A DNA stretch of 64,000 nt from Bryobacteraceae bacterium (GTDB lineage Bacteria > Acidobacteriota > Terriglobia > Bryobacterales > Bryobacteraceae), in NCBI GenBank assembly GCA_025928545.1, contig JAICJH010000035.1, forward strand, positions 1-64,000. The letters run 5' to 3'. This document shows positions 34,640 through 46,500 of this stretch, one piece after another. Below the pieces are notes generated by a model, which was given only the letters and a program-made list of their open reading frames with translations, ran no database searches and was not told where the DNA came from. Position 1 is the first letter of the stretch. Every line of letters starts with the position of its first letter. Position numbers and translations under genes: made by a program.

Positions 34640-36434
34640 GGAATTCCTCCACCTCGGAACGAACGTTGTCGAGAACGTGTTTAGCGCTCAGCGGGAATCC
34701 GCCGTAGATCAGCACCGAACGGATTTTGTCTTTGCTCACGCTCGTTTCGAGCAGCAGCAAAGTCCGCAGCTGCGCGTCGCGATTCTGCTCGACAACGAAA
34801 CAGAATTCGTGATCCTCAAGAAATTGGATGACTTCTTCGCCGAAGGGGAAACCGCGGATGCGCATGTAATCCACCGGACTTCCTTCTTTAGCCAGGATGT
34901 CGCTCGCCTCGCGCACGGCCGGGTCGCAGCCGCCCAGCGAAATAATGCCGATATTGGCGCCGTCGCGCTTTACGATTTCGGCCTGCGGCACGTACCGCGC
35001 CGCTTCCTTATGCTTCAGGAGCAGGCGGTCCATCACTTCCTGATATTCATCCGGAACTTCGGTATATCCGCCGTACTTATTGTGGCCCGAGCCGCGCGTG
35101 AAAAATGCGCCGTTCTCGTGAACTCCCGGCAGAGTACGCGCCGGCACCGCGGTGCCATTTTCCGGGAGATAACGGAAGTACTTCGGCATCGCTTTCAGTT
35201 GCTCCGCTGTCAGCACAAGGCCGCGATTCGGGCGATAGGATTCGTCCCACTTGATCTTCGGCGTGACCCAGTCGTTCATCCCGATATCCAGATCGGAGAG
35301 CATGAAGACCGGCGTCTGGAATTGCTCCGCGAGGTCGAAACTCTTGATCGCGAACTCGAAGCACTCGGAAGGGTTCGCAGGGAACAGCAGGATGTGTTTG
35401 GTGTCGCCGTGCGAGGCATACGCGCATTCCAGCAGGTCGCCCTGTTGCGTGCGCGTCGGCATGCCCGTCGACGGCCCCACCCGCTGCACATCGATCACCA
35501 CAGCCGGAATCTCGGCATAGTAAGCCAGACCCAGCAGTTCGTTCATCAGCGAAATGCCGGGACCCGCCGTTGACGTAAACGCCCGTGCACCATTCCACGA
35601 CGCGCCGATCACCATCCCGATCGCCGCGAGTTCGTCTTCCGCCTGGATGAATGCAAAGTTATTTTCGCCCGTCACCTTGTCTTTGCGCAGCTTATCGGCA
35701 TACATCTTGAAGGAATCCATTACGGATGTCGCCGGGGTGATTGGATACCAGGCTGCCACCGTGGCGCCCGCGTAGATCGCGCCCAGCGCCGTCATGGCGT
35801 TGCCGTCGATCAGCATCTTGTCCCGGTTGCCATCCATCTTCTCGAGATGGAAGGGCAGGGGACAGGGGAAGTTTTCCCGCACGTAATCGCGGCCCAGCTG
35901 GAGAGCCTTTGTGTTCGATTCGCGCAGAGCCTTCTTCTTGCCGAATTTCTCTTCCAGAAGTTCGGCCACCACTTCCTGATCGATATTGAGCAGCGCAATC
36001 AAAGCGCCGGCGCACGCGATGTTCTTCACCAGAATGCGTTCCCGCGCGCCCTGGAAATTCGAGTTGCAGAGCCGGGCCAGCGGCACCCCGATGAAGGTCA
36101 CGTCGTCGCGGAACAGATCCGGATCCAGCGGCCAGGTGGAATCGTAAACCAGGTATCCACCCGAGGCTACCTCCGCGACGTCGCGCTTATACGTCTGGGC
36201 GTTCATCGCCACCATTAATTCGTACTGAGGGGCGCGCGCCGTGTAGCCGTCTTTGTTCACGCGGATTTCATACCACGTGGGCAGACCCTGAATATTCGAC
36301 GGGAACAGGTTCTTGCCGGAAACGGGCACGCCCATCCGGAAGATTGCCTGCATCAGAAGAATGCTGGAGCTGGCCGAGCCGGTCCCGTTCACCGTCGCCA
36401 GTTTGAATGCAAAATCGTTTATGCCGCTGGACAT
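34623..36434 (-). CDS. korA: 2-oxoacid:ferredoxin oxidoreductase, fused gamma-alpha subunit
   Basis: 603-residue subunit combining the gamma domain (about residues 1-190; INDFAFKLATVNGTGSASSS, MGVPVSGKNLFPSNIQGLP) with the alpha pyrimidine-binding domain (about 205-600; LIDGNAMTALGAIYAGATVA, YPITPATSVMDSF, STAGPGISLMNELLGLAYY). The gamma-alpha fusion is the KorA type. With KorB it forms the catalytic complex in the cytosol. The ATG at 36434 begins the gamma domain, two bases after the upstream TAA. Context (a GltD-like FAD/Fe-S protein upstream) suggests electrons go to or from NAD(P)H through that partner. Confidence 0.9.
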   Translation of the reverse strand: MSSGINDFAFKLATVNGTGSASSSILLMQAIFRMGVPVSGKNLFPSNIQGLPTWYEIRVNKDGYTARAPQYELMVAMNAQTYKRDVAEVASGGYLVYDSTWPLDPDLFRDDVTFIGVPLARLCNSNFQGARERILVKNIACAGALIALLNIDQEVVAELLEEKFGKKKALRESNTKALQLGRDYVRENFPCPLPFHLEKMDGNRDKMLIDGNAMTALGAIYAGATVAAWYPITPATSVMDSFKMYADKLRKDKVTGENNFAFIQAEDELAAIGMVIGASWNGARAFTSTAGPGISLMNELLGLAYYAEIPAVVIDVQRVGPSTGMPTRTQQGDLLECAYASHGDTKHILLFPANPSECFEFAIKSFDLAEQFQTPVFMLSDLDIGMNDWVTPKIKWDESYRPNRGLVLTAEQLKAMPKYFRYLPENGTAVPARTLPGVHENGAFFTRGSGHNKYGGYTEVPDEYQEVMDRLLLKHKEAARYVPQAEIVKRDGANIGIISLGGCDPAVREASDILAKEGSPVDYMRIRGFPFGEEVIQFLEDHEFCFVVEQNRDAQLRTLLLLETSVSKDKIRSVLIYGGFPLSAKHVLDNVRSEVEEFHAVNR

Positions 36435-36436
36435 TT

Positions 36437-38233
36437 TTAAGCCGCCACGCTCGTGTTCATGACTTGATCGCCGGCGTGTGAAATGAAGATCTGGAATTTC
36501 TGCATATCCCATGCCGCCGTCGGACAACGTTCCGCGCAAAGACCGCAGTGTACGCAGATATCTTCGTCTTTCAGCATCAGCCGCCCCGTCTGCGGAAGCG
36601 GTTTCGAAGCAAACAGCGCCTGATCGTCATTGAGCGCCGGAGCCGTTGTCTTGTGCCGAAGCTCCTGTTCCGGAGCATCCTTCAGCATCGTGAGGCACGA
36701 AACCGGGCAGATGTCGATGCAGGCGTCGCATTCGATGCACTTCGGCGCGGTGAAGACCGTCTCGATATCGCAATTGAGACAGCGCTGCGCTTCCTTCGCC
36801 GTTTGCTTGAAATCGAAACCGAGTTCGACTTCGATATTCAGTTCTTTGAATCGGCGCTCCAGATCGACATGCCGCATCTTCTGGCGCGCCGCCGGATTAA
36901 AGTCGTTGTGATAGCTCCACTCGCTGATCCCCATCTTCATGCTGATCAGGTTCATCCCATGCTTCGGACGGTCCGTGACCGGTACCGAGTTGCAGTAGTT
37001 GTGGATCGAAATCGCCGCCTGATGCCCGTGCTCCACAGCCCAGATGATATTCTTCGGGCCCCATGCCGCATCCCCGCCGAAGAAGACTCCCGGCCGTGTG
37101 GACATGAAAGTCTGCTGATCCACTTTCGCAAGGCCCCATTTGTCGAATTCGAAGCCGAGATCTTTTTCGATCCAGGGGAAAGCGTTGTCCTGTCCGATGG
37201 CGAGAATCACGTCGTCGCACGGCAGAATGACCGTGTCGATGACTTTGGATTTCTCAGCCTTCTCGTCCCATTCCAGCCGGTCGAATTCCATCCCGACGAG
37301 TTTGCCGTTCTCGATAACGAACCGCTTCGGAGCGTGGTTGATGACGATCTGCACGCCTTCTTCTTCGGCATCTTCCAGTTCCCACGTCGACGCTTTGAAG
37401 AAAGCTCGCGGACGCCGGGCCATCACTTTGATATCTTTACCGCCCAGCCGCAGCGACGTGCGGCAGCAATCCATTGCCGTATTGCCCACGCCGATGATCA
37501 GAACCTTTTCGCCGATCTGATGAATATGTTCGAACGCAACCGAACCCAGCCAGTCGATTCCGATATGAATATGTTCGGCCGCTGCCGGATCGCGGCGTCC
37601 GGGCAGTTCGAGATCTTTTCCCCGCGGCGCGCCGCTGCCGACGAAGATTGCATCATAGCCTTCTTCGAGCAGGCTTTTCATGCTTTCGACGGGCGAGTTA
37701 TAGCGAACCTCAACCCCCATGTCGAGAATCATATTGATCTCGTCCATGAGGACCTGTTCGGGCAGCCGGAACGACGGAATATTGCTCCGCATGAGCCCGC
37801 CCGGCTTATTGAACTTTTCGTAAATCGTGGCGGAATAGCCGAGCGGCATCAGGTCGTTGGCGACCGTGAGCGACGAGGGTCCGCAGCCGACGAGCGCGAT
37901 GCGCTTGCCGTTCTTCGTTGCCGGAATTTTCGGCAGCATTTCGCTGACGTCGCCGCGAAGATCGGCCGCAACCCGCTTCAGGCGGCAGATGGCGATAGGC
38001 TTATCGGATTCCAGGCGGCCCCGGCGGCAGGCCGGTTCGCACGGACGGTCGCACGTACGGCCGAGGATGGCGGGAAATACGTTCGATTCCCGATTGAGCA
38101 TGTAGGACTCGGCGTAGCGGCCCTGCGCAATCAGTCGAATATATTCCGGAACGTTGGTGTGGGCGGGACAAGCCCACTGGCAATCCACTACTTTGTGAAA
38201 GTAGTCCGGATTACCGGTATCAGTTGGCTGCAT
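36437..38233 (-). CDS. GltD-like FAD/Fe-S NAD(P)H oxidoreductase partner of the Kor complex
   Basis: 598-residue flavoprotein. The N-terminus has the GltD-type Cys cluster (CQWACPAHTNV; TCDRPCEPAC for [4Fe-4S]). Two Rossmann FAD/NAD(P) domains follow (IALVGCGPSSLTVANDLM; VLIIGVGNTAMDCC; VFFGGDAAWGP with the flavin Asp). The C-terminus carries two ferredoxin motifs (CIECDACIDICPVSC and CVHCGLCAERCPTAA) besides a CLNC segment. It resembles the small subunit of glutamate synthase and NADH:ferredoxin-type oxidoreductases. No GltB is present, and it sits directly before korA and korB, so it probably links the 2-oxoacid oxidoreductase to NAD(P)H. AGAGG lies 5 bases before the ATG. Confidence 0.87.
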   Translation of the reverse strand: MQPTDTGNPDYFHKVVDCQWACPAHTNVPEYIRLIAQGRYAESYMLNRESNVFPAILGRTCDRPCEPACRRGRLESDKPIAICRLKRVAADLRGDVSEMLPKIPATKNGKRIALVGCGPSSLTVANDLMPLGYSATIYEKFNKPGGLMRSNIPSFRLPEQVLMDEINMILDMGVEVRYNSPVESMKSLLEEGYDAIFVGSGAPRGKDLELPGRRDPAAAEHIHIGIDWLGSVAFEHIHQIGEKVLIIGVGNTAMDCCRTSLRLGGKDIKVMARRPRAFFKASTWELEDAEEEGVQIVINHAPKRFVIENGKLVGMEFDRLEWDEKAEKSKVIDTVILPCDDVILAIGQDNAFPWIEKDLGFEFDKWGLAKVDQQTFMSTRPGVFFGGDAAWGPKNIIWAVEHGHQAAISIHNYCNSVPVTDRPKHGMNLISMKMGISEWSYHNDFNPAARQKMRHVDLERRFKELNIEVELGFDFKQTAKEAQRCLNCDIETVFTAPKCIECDACIDICPVSCLTMLKDAPEQELRHKTTAPALNDDQALFASKPLPQTGRLMLKDEDICVHCGLCAERCPTAAWDMQKFQIFISHAGDQVMNTSVAA

Positions 38234-38299
38234 TCAACCTCTGTGGAAACGGAAACCTTCGGCGGCCCCCGCAACTTTTCATCTTAACAGTGAGGTTCT

Positions 38300-38420
38300 C
38301 TCGGGGCGCATTTTCGTGGGTAGTGGAACCGCTTCCCTACCCGGTGTGATGCTGCGTTGCACTCCGGGCGCGGGAACGAAACCGGGGAAAGATCCCCGGC
38401 CCCGCCCCGCCACTGCTGTT
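38300..38420 (+). promoter_or_regulatory. Candidate cobalamin-riboswitch-like element (orphan)
   Basis: The plus strand contains GGTG, then CGGGAAC, a strong CCGGGG/CCCCGG hairpin around AAAGAT, and CCCCGCCACTG (38405-38415). Order and spacing resemble the GGGAA, P5 hairpin and B12-box (CCCGCCACTG) parts of cobalamin riboswitches. It is imperfect: the usual GGTG in the hairpin is GGGG, and upstream stems are not clear. Downstream on this strand is only the 3' end of an antisense esterase gene, so no target is visible. Alternative: on the minus strand the same CCGGGG hairpin followed by TTT could terminate the esterase transcript. Confidence 0.4.
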
Positions 38421-38423
38421 GAA

Positions 38424-39758
<1,335 letters not shown>

Positions 39759-39962
39759 TCATCGCGAACGGCGCATCGGCGACACCGGCATACAAAAAGC
39801 CAATGACGCCTGAACACCCGCCTCGTCCCACACTCCGGATCCGTCAGCGACGTCAAGCTGCGGCCAAAACGCCCAACGCCCTTTCTGCGATAGTGGGTGA
39901 GGTATGAGTCCATCCAGGCGATTAAACGCGGCCAGGCAGCCAGATTGCGGTTTTCAGACATC

Positions 39963-40901
39963 ATGACTCGCCGAAAGCTCGGAACGACTGACCTTGAAAT
40001 CTCCATCCTGGGTTTTGGAGCCTCTCCCTTCGGAAATGTCTTCGGAGATGCCGACCCCGCGGAAGCGATAAGAGCCGTCCACCAGGCCATCGATGAGGAG
40101 ATAAACTTCTTCGATGTTTCCCCGTACTACGGCCTCACCCTTGCGGAAACACGCCTCGGCGAAGCGCTGGAGGGCAGGCGCCACAACATCTGCCTGTCAA
40201 CGAAATGTGGGCGTTACGGGGACCGGGATTTTGACTTCTCCGCTCACAGGATTCGACAAGGCCTCGAAGAGTCTTTGACGAGACTGCGGACTGATTATGT
40301 CGATTTGCTGTTTGCCCATGACGTTGAGTTCGGCAGTCCGGAGCAAATCGTCGAAGAGACCCTGCCCGCGATGCGCAAACTGCAGGAAGAAGGAAAGGTT
40401 CGATACGTCGGAATCTCCGGCTACCCGCCTGGCTTTTTGATCCGCATCGCGCAGGCAATTCCCGTCGATGCCATTCTGAACTACTGCCACTACAACCTGT
40501 TGGTAAACGACATGGACCATCAACTCACACCCTTTGCGAAAGAGCGAGGCATTGGCCTGATCAACGCATCGCCCCTGCATATGGGAATTCTGACCGAACA
40601 GGGAGGTCCGGCATGGCACCCGGCCCCGGGCGGGGTTCGGAACGCAGTCCGCAGGGTCGCGGAACTATGCCGAGCTCGAGGCGCAAATCTCTCCGACATC
40701 GCGCTCCGCTTCTGCTTCGATCATCCGGATGCCGCAACCACGTTAGTGGGAATGTCTGCCACTCAGGAGGTCTCCCGCAATGTGACTGCGGTGGACGGCG
40801 GCCCTCCGCCTGAAATTCTGAAGGAGATCGACGCAATTCTGTCGCCGGTTCACAACATAATCTGGATCTCGGGCCGTCCGGAAAATAACCTTCCCGCCTA
40901 G
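39963..40901 (+). CDS. Aldo/keto reductase (L-galactose/L-fucose dehydrogenase-like)
   Basis: NAD(P)-dependent oxidoreductase, 312 aa. It has RKLGTTDLEISILGFGASP, the catalytic INFFDVSPYYG (Asp, Tyr), LSTKCGRYG (Lys), LLFAHDVEFG (His) and a C-terminal ALRFCFDHPDAATTLVGMS cofactor loop. The layout resembles plant-type L-galactose dehydrogenase and bacterial fucose or aldose 1-dehydrogenases. Probable role: oxidation of an aldose to its lactone. The ATG at 39963 starts the family's first strand; an upstream in-frame codon adds an unrelated leader. The 249 bases before it show no gene. Confidence 0.87.
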   Translation: MTRRKLGTTDLEISILGFGASPFGNVFGDADPAEAIRAVHQAIDEEINFFDVSPYYGLTLAETRLGEALEGRRHNICLSTKCGRYGDRDFDFSAHRIRQGLEESLTRLRTDYVDLLFAHDVEFGSPEQIVEETLPAMRKLQEEGKVRYVGISGYPPGFLIRIAQAIPVDAILNYCHYNLLVNDMDHQLTPFAKERGIGLINASPLHMGILTEQGGPAWHPAPGGVRNAVRRVAELCRARGANLSDIALRFCFDHPDAATTLVGMSATQEVSRNVTAVDGGPPPEILKEIDAILSPVHNIIWISGRPENNLPA

Positions 40902-41034
40902 GCGACATTCCGGTTCGTACTCAAAGTCCTGTCGTTACATGTACGCTTGCGGGTGCATGAGACAAACACGAAAAAATGGACGCCTAAACCTCCCGGCGGC
41001 GTTCGACGACATCTGCTCCGCGAGTTGATACCGC

Positions 41035-43011
41035 TTACTTCGAGACGAACTGCATGCGCGCCAGCAAGTCCTTAAATTTGGGATCGGACCGAATCGGATC
41101 GAGCAGCGGGCCGACATTTGCATAAACCAAATATGTCGAACGATCCTGATAGGAGCGAGCAAGCCATTCAAGCGCCCCTGCGCGGTCACCCAGTCCGATG
41201 CAAACCAACGCGACGCTGAACGCGGGCACAAATCCGCTGCTTGCCCGGCTCGTCAGTGCGCTCAAGGTCTCGCGCGCCTTGACCGTGTTCCCGGACATCG
41301 CCTGGACATAGCCGACAAGACCGTCCAGGTAGGGATCGGGGCCCGAAAGCTGGCGGGCTTGTCCGAATTCCTGGAGTGCCGCCGCGAAATCCCGCTTGGC
41401 TGCATAAGCCATTCCGAGTCTCGTGTGCGCCCTCGCAAAATTGGAGTCGAGATCGACCGCCTTGCGGAATGCGTCGATGGCCCGCTCGTATTGACGATTC
41501 CAGTAAAACACCCGGCCCACCTCCGTATTGATGCTCATCGAGAGGGGATCGAGTTGATAAGCCGCCTGAATCTGAGAAGCTGCTTCGTCCGACCGGCCGA
41601 GCGCGGCCAACTCGAGCGCGAACCAGGTGTGGGCAAGAGCGTAATTCGGATTCAGCTCGATGGAACGCCGGAATTCCTGTTCTGCCTGACGCCAGTTCCA
41701 TTCGTAGTAAAAAGCGATCATCCCGAGGGAGGTATGGGCTTCGGGCAGCTGATCGTCGAGTTGAAGTGCTTTGAGAGCGGCAGCTTTTGCGTTTGGATAA
41801 GCCTGCTCCGTCGGCTCAACTCCATAAGACGCAAGGAGCGCATAAGAATCCGCGAGACCTGCGAACGCAGCCGCATAACGTTGATCTTCCAGGGTGGCGC
41901 GCTGAAACAGCTCGATACTGCGTCTCAAACCCTGTTCCGTTCGCTTATTCCAGAAATAACGCCCTTCGAGGTATAAACGATAGGCCTCGGGATTCTGAGT
42001 CACGGTCCCGGGAGATCGCATTTTCCCCTCTCCCTCTGCGCGGACCGGAATTGCCCTGGCGACCCTGTCTTCAACTTCGTGCTCAAGGTCGATCATTCTC
42101 GATTGAACGCCGTCTAAACTGCCGGCCCACACAATCGAACCGTCTGAACTCCGGACCAGCTGTAGATTGACCCGGACACGCTCGCCGGAAAACTCGATGT
42201 TGCCGGACAGGGCGGCATCTACTCGCTGAGATCGGGCGACAGTGACCGGGTCGGCGGGAGAGTTCGAGTATTCGATCACCGCAGTGGTCGGTCGTACTAC
42301 GAGTTGCCCCGTTGCCGCCAGTCTCGTGATGATTGCGTCCGCCATGCCGACGCGTAGATAGTCCCGGGCCGGATCGAGGTTAGAGCTTCGGAATGGCAAG
42401 ACAACCAAGCTACGGATCGCAGGCCCTAAAGGCGTCGATGTTTGCCGGTAGTTCAGAAAGACGCTGGCTGCAGCCACAATTGCCACGGCAAGCAGCGCAA
42501 TGGCAACAAGGAGCCCGGTACTTCGGTACCCCGGCCGTCCAGCGACGGGTGAAAGCAACGGAATCGATGACTGCGGAATTGGCGATTGCGGAATCAACGG
42601 CCCCGGGACTGGCGATTCCGGGATTGGCGGGACGGCCATCGGAACGTGTCGACCCGACGTGGGTTGTTCCAACTCGCGTTCGGGGGCCTTTCGTACCTCG
42701 CGCACAAAGCGATAGCCCTGCTTCGCAATCGTCCTTATGTATATATTGTCTTGTCCATCGTCGCCTAACGCCTTCCTGAGCGTGGAGATCGTAACCGCGA
42801 CGTTGCCATCCTCGACAAAGGAATCAGGCCACACTGCGCTCATCAATTCTGCTTTAGACACGAGGTGACCGGCGCGTTCCAGCAAAATCAGCAAAGCATC
42901 GAAGGCTTTGGTGGTGATTGCAACCGGTTTGTCTTCTTTCAGGAGGAGGCGCTCCGAGGGGTCGAGACGGAACGCGCCGAACTCGTATAAATGTCGACCT
43001 GTCTTAGTCAT
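41035..43011 (-). CDS. CadC-like winged-helix/TPR transcriptional regulator
   Basis: Membrane-anchored regulator of 658 aa. The N-terminus is an OmpR-type winged helix (about residues 8-105; FRLDPSERLLLKEDKPVAI, SFVEDGNVAVTISTLRKAL, YIRTIAKQGYRF). A Pro-rich pentapeptide repeat (about 122-150) leads to a TM segment (about 168-190), a periplasmic adenylate-cyclase-associated-like domain (LVVLPFRSSNLDPARDYLRVG, VDAALSGNIEFSGERVRV), and about seven TPR units to the end. Such proteins are abundant in Acidobacteriota. It faces a giant TonB receptor across 512 bases and may control it, which is inference. Confidence 0.87.
   Translation of the reverse strand: MTKTGRHLYEFGAFRLDPSERLLLKEDKPVAITTKAFDALLILLERAGHLVSKAELMSAVWPDSFVEDGNVAVTISTLRKALGDDGQDNIYIRTIAKQGYRFVREVRKAPERELEQPTSGRHVPMAVPPIPESPVPGPLIPQSPIPQSSIPLLSPVAGRPGYRSTGLLVAIALLAVAIVAAASVFLNYRQTSTPLGPAIRSLVVLPFRSSNLDPARDYLRVGMADAIITRLAATGQLVVRPTTAVIEYSNSPADPVTVARSQRVDAALSGNIEFSGERVRVNLQLVRSSDGSIVWAGSLDGVQSRMIDLEHEVEDRVARAIPVRAEGEGKMRSPGTVTQNPEAYRLYLEGRYFWNKRTEQGLRRSIELFQRATLEDQRYAAAFAGLADSYALLASYGVEPTEQAYPNAKAAALKALQLDDQLPEAHTSLGMIAFYYEWNWRQAEQEFRRSIELNPNYALAHTWFALELAALGRSDEAASQIQAAYQLDPLSMSINTEVGRVFYWNRQYERAIDAFRKAVDLDSNFARAHTRLGMAYAAKRDFAAALQEFGQARQLSGPDPYLDGLVGYVQAMSGNTVKARETLSALTSRASSGFVPAFSVALVCIGLGDRAGALEWLARSYQDRSTYLVYANVGPLLDPIRSDPKFKDLLARMQFVSK
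42560..42634. repeat. Degenerate 15-bp tandem repeat inside the CadC-like gene
   Basis: Five adjacent 15-base units starting GGAATCGATGACTGC, GGAATTGGCGATTGC, GGAATCAACGGCCCC, GGGACTGGCGATTCC and GGGATTGGCGGGACG. Read on the coding (minus) strand they give a five-residue repeat of the form P-[IV]-P-x-S, forming a flexible Pro-rich tether between the winged helix and the membrane segment. In-frame unit gain or loss would change tether length without breaking the gene. Confidence 0.75.
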
Positions 43012-43523
43012 AGGCCGCTGGAGAAACCCTCAAACGTCTCTTGATTCCTGCATGTCCTGTAGCGCAACAGCGCAAGCGAAAACACTCCTGAGTGCGGGAT
43101 GGACAATACTATAACACGATTTTCAGACAGCCTTCCCTCGCGCACGGCCATCGCCACCCAAGGTCGAGCAGCCCGCTCGGAAGCGCCTTCAGAAATTCCG
43201 TTGGCGACATGGCTTTGGACCTCTTGGCTTCGGCCGATAGAACCGGATGCCCGGCCGCCGTCTCCATAAAAGTTCCTGCCGAGCACCTGAAATACATCGC
43301 AAGCCGCCTGGACGGCGAAGTTTTAGAATACGCTAACCGCCTGCAGCCACTGATGTTAGCTCATTTAATAAAATTTTAAACTTTATTTCATTGCCGCTAC
43401 AGGACGTTTTCGAGTCCGCTAACCAATACTGAACCACGACCCGCTGTCAGGGCTGCTTCGGAAATTGGAGATTCGCCTCACAGGCCTTCTCAGGGTTAGT
43501 TAAACACCAAGGAGTGTAATCGC
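43012..43523. other. 512-base intergenic region between divergent regulator and TonB receptor
   Basis: No convincing gene is present; short open frames on both strands have no family features, compositional support or good ribosome sites. The right half is A/T-rich (for example about 43355-43395) compared with its surroundings, as expected for promoters. AAGGAG about 10 bases before 43524 serves the receptor gene. The region probably holds promoters and the operator of the divergent pair. Confidence 0.5.
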
Positions 43524-46500
43524 ATGAGCGACCAAAAGATCATCGGCCGTAACAAAACCGGAGTGGGGGCCGGGATTGTCAGGGCATCGTTTCTATTCAG
43601 TGGGTACTGGATCCTCACTATTCTGGTCCTGAACTTTTGGGCAGGATCGGCCTTCGCCCAGGGAGCGAGATCATCCCTTTCGGGAGAGGTGAAGGATAGT
43701 GGCGGCGCCGTCATGCCGGGGGTCTCGGTGATTGTGAAGGACCAGACCGGCACCAGCCTGTCGGCGGTTACAAATGATAAGGGTCTCTTCTCCGTTCCTT
43801 CAATCACTGCCGGAAGCTACCGCGTGACCTTAAGTCTCCAGGGGTTCAAGACCGTCGTTCTGGAGAATGTCGCTGTGGTGGCCGCTTCGCCCGCGAACGT
43901 AGATGTGACCATGACCGTCGGTGAAGTCCATGACACGGTCGAGGTCTCGGCCTCTTCGGAACTCGTGCAGACTGAGGCGACGACCGTGACCACAACCGTC
44001 GATACCACTGCGATTCAGCAACTTCCGATGGTGACGCGCAACGTCATGCAATCCATTCCCGCGCTCCTGGTGGGAGTCGACCAGTCAGGGGGAGACCGCA
44101 GCGCCACCGTCAACGGGTTGCCGCAAAACAGCGTCAAACTTACCATCGACGGAATCAACACCGCAAATGTGCAGGGCGAGGGCGCGGGGTCAGGGTTTTA
44201 TTCTTTTGTTTATCCGTCCGCCGACTCGATCGAAGCCGTAACGGTGAGTTCGGCTACCCAGGGCGCCGATAGTTCAGGTGACGGGTCCGCATCGGTTCAG
44301 TTTGTCACGAAGGGCGGCACCGACCACTTCCACGGGTCGTTCTTCGAGTACTTCCGGAACAACTACCTGAACTCCAACTATTTTTTCAACGAACTCAACG
44401 GCCTGCCGAAAAATGTCGCGACAGTCCATAACTTCGGCGCGACGATCGGCGGACCCATTCTGATTCCTCATTTACTGCATCGGGGCAGAGCGTTTTTCTT
44501 TGTCGACCTGGAGGATTACCTTCATCCGACAAGCGTCACGCAAAACCGCACGATCTTAAGTCCGGCTGCGCAATCGGGCGTCTTCAGCTATACGACCAAC
44601 GCCGGTGTCCAGCAGGTAAATCTATTGAGCCTGGCTGCAAAGAATGGCCAAACCAGTACGGTGGATCCGATCGTCGGGCCATTATTGGCGCAGATTCGAA
44701 GTGGAGCTTCGACGACAGGTACGATCACAGCGAACACCGACCCCAATACCCAGGCTTACGTGAATCAGTTCACGGGCACCGATAAAATCCCGCAGCCGGC
44801 GATGCGCTTCGACGTCAATCTTCCCCGGAATAATCGATTTACCAGCACTTATCACCGCACCGGTATCGACTGGGCGGTAAGCACGGCAAACCCTCCGACT
44901 TTCCCGGGATTGCCCAATACATCGCGGTACATTTCGACCCGCAGCACAGGTTCGGAAGCCCTGCGTTCAATTATCAGTCCACACCTCGTTAACGTTGTTA
45001 CCCTCGGATGGCAGGACCAGCGGACATATAATTTTCCGACAGTGACGGCAGACCAATTCGCCAATCAGGGAGGCTTCAACCTGGCATTTCCGTCGATTGG
45101 CGGCGTGACCCTCACTTCCGCAACTTCATCGACCGGCCGTCAATACCGGCATGCGCCCCTCTACAGTCTTGACGACGCGGCCACCTGGCAGCACGGCGCC
45201 CACACCATTTCGTTCGGTGGGTCCGCAACGCGCTACATAAACGATCTCTATCAGGACAGCCCCGTCGCGGGCGTGACGTTTGGCGTGCAGTCAGGTGTGG
45301 ACCCGGCCGACACAATGTTCACGGCAGCTAACTTTCCAGGGGCAGCCTCGGCGGATCTGACCAGTGCGCGCAACTTATATGGATTTCTCACAGGGCGCGT
45401 GACCGCGGTTACCGCCAACGCTGCCCTGACCGCGGACGGAAAGTACACCTACCTCGGCAGATCCACTGATAACTTCCACCTCAGCGAGGGAGGTGGTTTC
45501 ATCCAGGATCAATGGCACGTGTCCTCAAAGCTCACGCTCAATGCCGGCCTGCGATATCAGGTCCAGTTAGCCCCCAGCCCGGAGAGCAACAATTACACGA
45601 AAGCGGACGTGACGGCCCTCTGCGGTGTTTCAGGAACCGGTGCGGGCGGACCCGGCACTTCGCCGGCATGCAACCTGTTCAAGCCGGGAACGCTGACGGG
45701 AAGTGTACCTCAGTACTCACAGTTCGCTCCCGGGTCAACCATGTTCAATTCAGATAAAAACAACTTCGCGCCTAACGTCGGTTTGGCATGGAGGCCGGGC
45801 GTGAAGCACGGAATCTTCCGGGCCCTGTTGGGGGATCCCGGGCAGGCAACCATCCGCCTGGGCTTCAGCCAATCCTTTGATCACGAACCGCTCGGCACGT
45901 ATCTGTCGGTATTCGATGCCAATCCCGGCCGAAGTTTCTCAGCGACCCGCAACGCGGCGAATGGAAACCTGGTACTGGCAGGCCAGACATATCCGTTGCT
46001 TTTCAGCGACAAGAGCCGGCTCGGCGCGCCCGCCACTTGCACCGGGGCCCTTACAGCGGCATGCTATCCCGCGACGCCCACTTACCCGGTATCAGCGACA
46101 ACCGCAAACGGTCTCAGCGTCATCAACCCGAATCTGCAGGAGCCCTCTAACCGCCAGTTTTCGGCGGGAATTCAACGCTCGCTTTCAAAAACGATGGCGC
46201 TGGAAGTCCGCTATGTCGCGACGCGCAGCTTCGGCGGAATCAGCACCTACAACGAGAACGAGATTACGGTCAAAGAAAACGGATTTCTCGATGAATTCAA
46301 AAAGGCCCAGGCGAACCTCACAGCCAATATCGCCGCAGGCAAAGGACAGACGTTCGCCTATACCGGTGTTGCGGGAACCTCGCCGCTGCCGATTTTTCTC
46401 GCGAGCTATAACGGCGTGGGTGCCGCATTGGCGGGTGATGCCACGAAGTACACAGGTTCGAACTGGACCAATTCCACCTTTACGGGATTCCTGAGCCCAT

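Noticed and set aside
34590..35573. Plus-strand frame of 327 codons opposite korA
   Set aside because: Shadow of korA; no recognisable protein features.
36548..38287. Long plus-strand open frame (579 codons) opposite the GltD-like gene
   Set aside because: Antisense shadow of a clear flavoprotein gene in GC-rich DNA; no family motif or ribosome site.
43092..43379. Small plus-strand frame (95 codons) in the divergent intergenic region
   Set aside because: No ribosome site, no family features, and overlaps equally poor frames on the other strand.
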